A DNA stretch of 64,000 nucleotides from positions 744,001 through 808,000 of the forward strand of contig NZ_CP013234.1 in the NCBI RefSeq assembly GCF_001584185.1. Direction: 5' to 3'. The DNA is from Collimonas pratensis. GTDB taxonomy: Bacteria; Pseudomonadota; Gammaproteobacteria; Burkholderiales; Burkholderiaceae_D. A program made the translations under genes and the position numbers. The first letter of the stretch is position 1. Each line of letters begins with the position of its first letter. The notes under the pieces were generated by a model. It ran no database searches. It was not told where the DNA came from and was given only the letters and a program-made list of their open reading frames with translations. Below, in pieces: positions 58,318 to 64,000 of the stretch.

Positions 58318-60009
58318 CGAGGCTGTGTAAAAACGCTGTTGAGCGCTAATTCTAATCGGAAGTAAACGATTTGCGGCGATCCATGTCACACGGACAGATG
58401 ACTCTGTTCGAGGTACACCTATGAAACGCTTCATTGAAGGGCGGGATCGCAGTCAACGCATTTTGCTTCCCGAGCAACTGGACGACTACGTTGCCGATAG
58501 CAACCCAGTGCGGGTAGTCGATGTTTTCGTCGATGAACTGGACCTGGTGCAAATGGGTTTCGAAGGAACAATGCCTGCACAAACAGGACGTCCGGCCTAT
58601 CACCCATCGGTTCTTCTCAAGATTTACATCTACGGCTATCTCAATCGACTCCAATCAAGCCGTCGCCTGGAACGAGAGGCGCAGCGTAACATTGAACTGA
58701 TGTGGTTGACAGGGCATTTGGCGCCGGACTTCAAGACTATCGCCAACTTCCGCAAAGACAATGGCCGTGCCATCTCCAATGTATGCAAGCAGTTCGTCGT
58801 GCTGTGTCAGCGACTTGGCCTGTTCTCTGAAGCGCTGGTCGCTATTGACGGCAGCAAATTCAAAGCCGTCAACAACCGCGACCGCAACTTCACCAGCGCC
58901 AAGCTGCAACGGCGCATGGAAGAGATCGCAGCGAGCATTGATCGCTATCTGACAGCCCTCGACACGGCGGATCGCCAAGAGCCGGACCGCAAGCAACTCA
59001 CGACAACTCGACTGCATGAGAATATCGCAGCGCTCAAGGCGCAGATGCGAGAGCTTGAAGACATCCAATTAAAACTCCAGAAGACGCCGGATCAACAAGT
59101 CTCCCAAACCGATCCTGATGCACGGTCGATGAAGACGCGTGGTACAGGCGTCGTTGGCTACAACGTACAAACGGTGGTCGACGCAAAGCATCATCTGATT
59201 GTGGCGCACGAGGTGACCAACATCGGGAGCGACCGGGATCAACTGCACTCGATGAGCCGGCAAGCGCAAGAAGCGATTGGCACCGCATCGCTGACCGTAG
59301 TTGCTGATCGTGGTTACTTCAAAGGAGAAGAGATCCTGGCGTGCACACAAGCCGGCATCAACGTGATCGTCCCGAAGAACCTGACCTCCAATGCCTCTGC
59401 TGAAGGTCGGTTTGGCAAAGCGGATTTCATTTACGACGCACGCGCCAATGAATATCAGTGTCCCGCCGGAGAGCGATTGATCTGGCGTTTCACGAGCAAA
59501 GAGAAAGGCTTGAATTTGCACCGCTATTGGAGCTCGAATTGCCAGCAGTGCTCACTCAAATCCGCATGCACGCCAAGTCCTCAACGGCGCGTGACACGAT
59601 GGGAGCATGAGTCTGTACTGGAGGCCATGCAGGAGCGGTTGGAACGAACGCCGAAGGCGATGCGAATACGCCGGCAAACTGTTGAGCATCCATTCGGCAC
59701 CATCAAGGCATGGATGGGTGCTACGCACTTCCTCACCAAAACCAAGGCCCGAGTGAGCACCGAGATGAGCTTGCATGTCCTGGCTTACAACATGAAGCGG
59801 ATGATCAACGTGCTGGGCGTGGGAACCTTGATGAAGGTGATGAGCGCATAGGCGCTTTTAGCGTCAGGAGATATGTTTGGAGACGGCTATTTACTCGGCC
59901 AAGGGAAATAGCCGCCGCGTTTGCAGGGCTCTCTATTATCAACAATGTCGCGTTAAAATGACGTGGATCTCGGCTCCCTTGATGGATTCAGCGTTTTTAC
60001 ACGGCCTCG
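58318..60009 (+). mobile_element. IS1182-family insertion sequence, copy 2
   Basis: 1692 bp. Terminal repeats are CGAGGCTGTGTAAAAACGC (left) and GCGTTTTTACACGGCCTCG (right, 59991-60009), with one mismatch. Same orientation as copy 1 but clearly diverged, so it is a separate element rather than a recent duplicate. About 140 bp after the transposase stop hold no gene. Confidence 0.92.
58421..59851 (+). CDS. IS1182-family transposase, copy 2
   Basis: 476 residues. DDE residues in VAIDGSKFKA, VVADRGYFKG and VEHPFGTIKAWMG. Reading frame intact. By eye about three quarters of N-terminal residues match copy 1 (for example MKRFIEGRDRSQRILLPEQ). Confidence 0.93.
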   Translation: MKRFIEGRDRSQRILLPEQLDDYVADSNPVRVVDVFVDELDLVQMGFEGTMPAQTGRPAYHPSVLLKIYIYGYLNRLQSSRRLEREAQRNIELMWLTGHLAPDFKTIANFRKDNGRAISNVCKQFVVLCQRLGLFSEALVAIDGSKFKAVNNRDRNFTSAKLQRRMEEIAASIDRYLTALDTADRQEPDRKQLTTTRLHENIAALKAQMRELEDIQLKLQKTPDQQVSQTDPDARSMKTRGTGVVGYNVQTVVDAKHHLIVAHEVTNIGSDRDQLHSMSRQAQEAIGTASLTVVADRGYFKGEEILACTQAGINVIVPKNLTSNASAEGRFGKADFIYDARANEYQCPAGERLIWRFTSKEKGLNLHRYWSSNCQQCSLKSACTPSPQRRVTRWEHESVLEAMQERLERTPKAMRIRRQTVEHPFGTIKAWMGATHFLTKTKARVSTEMSLHVLAYNMKRMINVLGVGTLMKVMSA

Positions 60010-60014
60010 GCCGG

Positions 60015-60233
60015 TTACCGACGTCCACGGCGACGCTTCCATTCGTCCACTACATCACCCATATTCTTCGCGAGTCCGTTACGTATCCAAGCCATCAGTT
60101 CGCGGTCAAATTTGAAATCCGACCCACACTGACTGGATAGAAAGCGCCGAACGTTTTGCGTGTTCTTGTAGTCGGAATCGATTTCAGTTGTGGACGATAT
60201 CATCCCACCATGCCAATCAAATTTCATCTTCAC
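60015..60233 (-). CDS. DUF6434 small protein
   Basis: 72 residues. The sequence FDWHGGMISSTTEIDSDYKN and QNVRRFLSSQCGSDFKFDRE match the DUF6434 pattern (often found with a SAP domain). The C-terminus ends in a basic WKRRRGRR. Possibly nucleic-acid binding; unknown. It ends 5 bp from the right end of IS copy 2, and the last residues may be altered by that junction. Confidence 0.75.
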   Translation of the reverse strand: MKMKFDWHGGMISSTTEIDSDYKNTQNVRRFLSSQCGSDFKFDRELMAWIRNGLAKNMGDVVDEWKRRRGRR

Positions 60234-60257
60234 ACTCCATGGGTATCAAAACGCGAA

Positions 60258-60277
60258 CAGCGGCTCCTGGCCGAGTG
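60258..60277. repeat. Dispersed motif copy
   Basis: CAGCGGCTCCTGGCCGAGTG, a diverged copy of the motif, between the DUF6434 and DUF3297 genes. Confidence 0.5.
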
Positions 60278-60351
60278 AGTTCAAGCGAGTGATTTAGCGA
60301 AACCACGCAAAAAATTTGTTTTGATTAATCTTATAGTTGATAATTGTAGCC

Positions 60352-60600
60352 ATGAACGATATCCAAAACCGCCCCCCACTTCCTGATCGGCTCTCAGTCG
60401 ACCCTCGCAGCCCTTACTATAATGCCGTCATATTTGAACATGATGTTGGTATTAAACTTAACGATAAAGAGCGCTTCGAAGTTGAGGAATATTGCATCAG
60501 CGAGGGATGGATTAAAATCCCGGCCGGAAAGGCGCTAGATCGGAAGGGCAACCCCTTAATGACTAAAGTAAAAGGCAAGGTCGAACCTTTCTATCGGTAG
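60352..60600 (+). CDS. DUF3297 family protein
   Basis: 82 residues starting MNDIQNRPPLPDRLSVDPRS. The pattern SPYYNAVIFEHDVGIKLNDKER and the ending KGKVEPFYR match DUF3297 proteins, which are small, soluble and of unknown function. Complete. Confidence 0.85.
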   Translation: MNDIQNRPPLPDRLSVDPRSPYYNAVIFEHDVGIKLNDKERFEVEEYCISEGWIKIPAGKALDRKGNPLMTKVKGKVEPFYR

Positions 60601-60684
60601 GTGCTGTTCTTTGATCCGCATTTCTTAATTTCTTCGATTCTCTGCAAGGCTGTGTGCGCTAACATTTTTTTCGATCGCGATTAC

Positions 60685-60704
60685 ACGTCCGCTTTTGGCC
60701 GATT
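60685..60704. repeat. Dispersed motif, clearest copy
   Basis: ACGTCCGCTTTTGGCCGATT. It marks the left border of the broken SDR gene. Confidence 0.65.
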
Positions 60705-60719
60705 GTAGGCTAACAAGCA

Positions 60720-61143
60720 GACGCCACTGCTATGACATCAATGTCTTCGGGCCCCTCTTACTACCCAACTCGCTCTCAAACACCTGGGCGAGGGTAGCAG
60801 CATCATCAATATCGGTTCCATGGGTACCGAATTCGCGCCATCAGGATCAGCAATCTACACCGGTACCAAAGGTGCCATTGATAGTTTCACCAGCGTCCTC
60901 GTCAATGAGCTTGGGCCAAAGAAAATCCGCGTTAATTCACTGAAGCCTGGCATGATCGCGACCGACAATGCGCTTGCTGCCGGCATACCGGATTCGGCAT
61001 TCGGTAAGGCGACAATTGCGAAGACACCTCTTGGTCGTAGCGGTACGACGCAAGACGTAAGCGATGTTGCTGTTTTCTTGGCTTCCGATGACGCTCGCTG
61101 GATTACAGGCGCGCACATCCCCGTCGCCGGCGGATTCAAATAA
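60720..61143 (+). pseudogene. Short-chain dehydrogenase/reductase, 5'-truncated and frameshifted
   Basis: The intact 3' part reads INIGSMGTEFAPSGSAIYTG with the YxxxK-type active site (YTGTK), then the C-terminal PGMIATDN and GAHIPVAGGFK. In another frame, 60734-60757 encodes DINVFGPLL, which normally runs straight into TTQLALKHLG; the two frames join only if one base is added near 60756-60760. The Rossmann N-terminus is missing upstream. Confidence 0.8.
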
Positions 61144-61279
61144 TTGGCGTTAGCGAAGACGTGAGCGTTTGCCTGTCAAATTGTCCATATGCGGCAGCGT
61201 TTGAGGAAACCAGCGATACTTTGCACGGTACCGGCGTGGCGGCGGATAATAGCGGCTACATCAATTTTAGAGTTACCCC

Positions 61280-63484
61280 ATGGAAATCAAGGTCAATTTT
61301 CTCGATAAGCTACGTCTTGAAGCCAAGTTCGATGACTTCACGGTAGTGGCCGACCAGCCTATCCGTTACAAGGGCGACGGCTCGGCGCCGGGTCCCTTCG
61401 ATTATTTTCTGGCCTCATCGGCCTTGTGTGCAGCTTACTTTGTGAAATTGTATTGCGTAACTCGCAATATTCCAACCGAAAATATCCGCCTGTCACAAAA
61501 TAATATTGTTGATCCGGAAAACCGTTACCAGCAGATTTTCAAGATTCAGGTTGAATTGCCGGCGGATATCTCAGCCAAAGACCGCCAGGGAATTTTGCGC
61601 TCCATCGAGCGTTGTACGGTGAAAAAAGTGGTGCAAGCCGGGCCCGAGTTTGTCATTGAAGAGGTAGAGAACCTGGATGCCGATGCGCAGTCCTTGCTGA
61701 CCTTGAAGCCGGCTTCTGACGTCAGCACCTATATTGCGGGCAAGGATCTGCCCTTGGAGCAAACCATCGCCAATATGTCGGGCGTTTTGGCGGCCTTGGG
61801 CATCAAGATTGAAATCGCTTCGTGGCGTAATCTGGTTCCTAACGTGTGGTCGCTGCACATCCGCGATGCGCACTCGCCGATGTGTTTTACCAATGGCAAG
61901 GGCGCGACCAAAGAAAGCGCGTTGGCGTCGGCTTTGGGCGAGTATATCGAGCGACTGAATAACAACCATTTCTATGCTGGCACGTTTTGGGGCGAAGACA
62001 TCGCCAGCGCGGCGTTTGTACATTACCCGAACGAGTGCTGGTTTAAGCCTGGCCCTAAAGATGCGCTGCCGGCTGGAATTCTGGATGAGTACTGCCTGCA
62101 AATTTACAATCCCGACGGCGAGTTATGTGGCTCGCATCTGGTTGACACCAATTCCGGCAACGTACAGCGCGGTATCTGTTCGCTGCCGTATGTGCGGCAG
62201 TCGGACGGTGAGGTGGTGTATTTTCCATCCAACCTGGTCGAAAACCTCTACGTCAGCAATGGCATGAGTGCCGGTAACACGCTGGCCGAAGCGCAGGTGC
62301 AATGTTTGTCGGAAATTTTCGAGCGGGCGGTAAAGCGCGAAATTCTGGAAGGTGAAATCACCTTGCCGGATGTACCGCAGGAAGTGCTGGCGAAATACCC
62401 TGGCATTCTGGCCGGCATCCAGGCCTTGGAAGAGCAGGGCTTTCCGGTGCTGGTGAAGGATGCGTCGCTGGGAGGGGTGTACCCGGTGATGTGCGTCACC
62501 TTGATGAACCCGCGGACCGGCGGGGTGTTTGCCTCGTTCGGTGCGCACCCAAGCTTGGAGGTGGCGCTGGAGCGCAGCCTGACAGAATTGCTGCAGGGTC
62601 GCAGTTTTGAAGGCCTGAACGAACTGCCTCGGCCGACCTTTACAAGTGAAGCGGTGACTGAGCCAAATAACTTTGTCGAACACTTCATCGATTCCAGCGG
62701 TATTGTGTCATGGCGCTTTTTCAGCGCCAAAGCTGACTTCGATTTTGTGGAATGGGATTTTTCCGGTCAGGGTGAAAACTCCAATGCCGACGAAGCAGCG
62801 ACCTTGTTCGGCATTCTTGAAGATATGGGCAAACAGGCCTACATGGCGGTGTATGACCAGCTAGGCGCCATTGCCTGCCGGATTTTGGTACCGGGCTATT
62901 CGGAAGTTTACCCGGTGGATGATTTGATCTGGGATAACACCAACAAGGCGCTGTTGTTCCGCGCCGATATTTTGAATCTGCATCGCCTGGACGATGACAG
63001 CCTGGAAGCGCTGCTTGAGCGTTTGGAGAACAATGAGCTCGATGAATACTCCGACATCGCCACATTGATCGGTATCGAATTTGACGAGAATACGGACTGG
63101 GGGCAGTTGACAGTTCTCGAATTGAAGCTGCTGATTCGTCTCGCCTTGCAGCAATTTGAGGAGGCGCATGAGCTGGTCGGCGCCTTCCTGCAGTACAACG
63201 ACAATACGGTCGAGCGCGGATTGTTTTATCAGGCCTTGAATGTGGTGCTAGAGGTGCTGTTGGATGACGACTTGGAACTGGACGATTACGTGGTCAATTT
63301 CCGCCGGATGTTTGGCAACGCTCGGATGGACGCGGTAATGGGGGCGGTGGACGGCAGCGTGCGCTTCTTCGGCTTAACGCCAACGAGCATGAAACTGGAA
63401 GGCCTCGATAGGCACCAGCGCCTGATCGACAGCTACCGGAAATTACATAAGGCTCGGGCCAATGCGGCCGCTGCGATCCGTTAA
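61280..63484 (+). CDS. OsmC domain-YcaO domain fusion protein
   Basis: 734 residues. Residues 1 to about 150 are an OsmC-like domain (PIRYKGDGSAPGPFDYFLAS, CTVKKVVQAG) related to peroxide-reducing proteins. A YcaO domain follows from about 165, with ATP/Mg-binding stretches ALASALGEYIERLNNN and AEAQVQCLSEIFERAVKREI. The C-terminal part (about 600-734) is helical and acidic. The protein ends ANAAAAIR without the PxPxP tail of azoline-forming YcaO enzymes, so it resembles E. coli YcaO, whose reaction is not settled. No precursor peptide or partner gene lies next to it. Confidence 0.88.
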   Translation: MEIKVNFLDKLRLEAKFDDFTVVADQPIRYKGDGSAPGPFDYFLASSALCAAYFVKLYCVTRNIPTENIRLSQNNIVDPENRYQQIFKIQVELPADISAKDRQGILRSIERCTVKKVVQAGPEFVIEEVENLDADAQSLLTLKPASDVSTYIAGKDLPLEQTIANMSGVLAALGIKIEIASWRNLVPNVWSLHIRDAHSPMCFTNGKGATKESALASALGEYIERLNNNHFYAGTFWGEDIASAAFVHYPNECWFKPGPKDALPAGILDEYCLQIYNPDGELCGSHLVDTNSGNVQRGICSLPYVRQSDGEVVYFPSNLVENLYVSNGMSAGNTLAEAQVQCLSEIFERAVKREILEGEITLPDVPQEVLAKYPGILAGIQALEEQGFPVLVKDASLGGVYPVMCVTLMNPRTGGVFASFGAHPSLEVALERSLTELLQGRSFEGLNELPRPTFTSEAVTEPNNFVEHFIDSSGIVSWRFFSAKADFDFVEWDFSGQGENSNADEAATLFGILEDMGKQAYMAVYDQLGAIACRILVPGYSEVYPVDDLIWDNTNKALLFRADILNLHRLDDDSLEALLERLENNELDEYSDIATLIGIEFDENTDWGQLTVLELKLLIRLALQQFEEAHELVGAFLQYNDNTVERGLFYQALNVVLEVLLDDDLELDDYVVNFRRMFGNARMDAVMGAVDGSVRFFGLTPTSMKLEGLDRHQRLIDSYRKLHKARANAAAAIR

Positions 63485-63548
63485 GATTACGAGTCATGGC
63501 TGGATGCGCTGATGCCGTTCATTCCCCGGCGTTCGGCACCAGAGTTTA

Positions 63549-63580
63549 AAAGGCCCTCAGAAATGAGGGCCTTTCTCTTT
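63549..63580 (+). terminator. Terminator of the OsmC-YcaO gene
   Basis: AAAGGCCCTC (63549-63558) pairs with GAGGGCCTTT (63565-63574) over a 6-nt loop, followed by CTCTTTT. Confidence 0.88.
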
Positions 63581-63664
63581 TGTTCTGCAAAAAGTCAATT
63601 TGCAGGTTTTACAGACTTCCCTCCGCGATGGTGAACATAGGGGCGAATCGAGACAAGTTGGCCG

Positions 63665-64000
63665 TCAGTGGGGGATCACCGGCGTCGGGTTCGCGTAGTA
63701 CTTGATCAGCTTGCCGGCCAGCCAGCCGTGGTCGTCGGTGTTGCTGAAGTTCTTGATGACGTTGGTGGTGTTACCGCCACCCCATAGAATCGCGAACACG
63801 TTGTTGCTGGCTGCCAGGGACAGCTTGCCGTTGTCGATGCTCCAGTTGTAGTTGTTGGAGAGGCTGTTGTACTCCATCAGATACTGCTTGTAGGCGGAGT
63901 TCGGCGTCAGGCAGTTGTAGGCCGTGGCGCCGCATGCCACGGCGTAGTCGCCGACGGCAGTATTGGCGTTGGTGGAACTGGCCGCGCCGGCGATCATATT
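63665..64000 (-). CDS. Unrecognised protein, C-terminal part only
   Basis: The frame is open through the window edge, so only the last 111 or so residues are seen. They are rich in Asn, Ser and aromatic residues (YNSLSNNYNWSIDNG, AILWGGGNTTNVIKNF) with two cysteines (ACGATAYNCL), which suggests a secreted or surface protein. No family recognised. Confidence 0.6.
   Translation of the reverse strand, partial: NMIAGAASSTNANTAVGDYAVACGATAYNCLTPNSAYKQYLMEYNSLSNNYNWSIDNGKLSLAASNNVFAILWGGGNTTNVIKNFSNTDDHGWLAGKLIKYYANPTPVIPH

Noticed and set aside
53111..60009. Classical composite transposon
   Set aside because: The two IS elements are diverged and no outer target duplication was seen, so separate insertion is as likely.
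54815..60704. Integron cassette array with attC sites
   Set aside because: GTTRRRY-like strings occur (GTTAGAC at 55549, GTTAAAT near 56463), but I found no matched RYYYAAC partners with inner boxes at proper spacing, and no integrase gene. Kept only as a motif-separated module finding.
52278..61143. tRNA-integrated genomic island with attL/attR
   Set aside because: No repeat of the tRNA-Thr 3' end and no tyrosine recombinase were seen downstream.

Overview
The window looks like a GC-rich betaproteobacterial chromosome of the order Burkholderiales, most likely family Oxalobacteraceae (Collimonas/Herbaspirillum-like). This is judged from gene content and order (ptsN-hprK-rapZ, petABC-sspA-sspB, HIT-DUF971-ubiE-Tim44-ubiJ-ubiB) and protein character, not from a database search. 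The genus is a guess.

Positions 1-19168 are core genes: a TPR lipoprotein cut by the window edge, mutM, a dynamin-like GTPase, mutY, a LON-domain protein, rapZ, hprK, ptsN, pagP, queF, ilvA, a small VTT membrane protein, a probable hot-dog-fold protein, a tiny two-peptide unit on the minus strand (13796-14052), a 1338-residue FAD/Fe-S oxidoreductase, a HIT protein and a DUF971 protein.

Positions 19169-30558 hold a phosphonate (2-aminoethylphosphonate) utilisation cluster: transaminase PhnW and an ABC importer on the minus strand; a GntR regulator, phosphonoacetate hydrolase PhnA, phosphonoacetaldehyde dehydrogenase PhnY, a PhnZ-like HD oxygenase and an FAD amine oxidase on the plus strand. 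Together these give uptake, then AEP to phosphonoacetaldehyde to phosphonoacetate to acetate plus phosphate. The cluster sits between DUF971 and ubiE, which are usually adjacent in this order, and palindromic repeats lie at both edges.

Positions 30559-52353 return to core genes: ubiE, a Tim44-like protein, ubiJ, ubiB, a methyltransferase, a polyamine ABC transporter, fmdB, DUF502, aspS, nudB, an EEP-family hydrolase, clsB, an ECF sigma/anti-sigma pair, mscL, the cytochrome bc1 operon, sspA, sspB and tRNA-Thr(UGU).

Positions 52354-61143 are accessory DNA behind the tRNA-Thr terminator: a group IIC-type intron with no reverse transcriptase, two related but non-identical IS1182-family elements, and single-gene modules (PaiB-like, NUDIX, secreted alpha/beta hydrolase, unknown protein, DUF6434, DUF3297, broken SDR). 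The modules are separated by copies of a short motif resembling CCGCTTTTGGCCGA, and both IS elements lie inside copies of it. The window ends with an OsmC-YcaO fusion protein and the C-terminus of an unrecognised protein.

The most unusual items are the RT-less intron, the motif-separated modules targeted by IS1182 elements, the two-peptide unit and the mixed phosphonate pathway.
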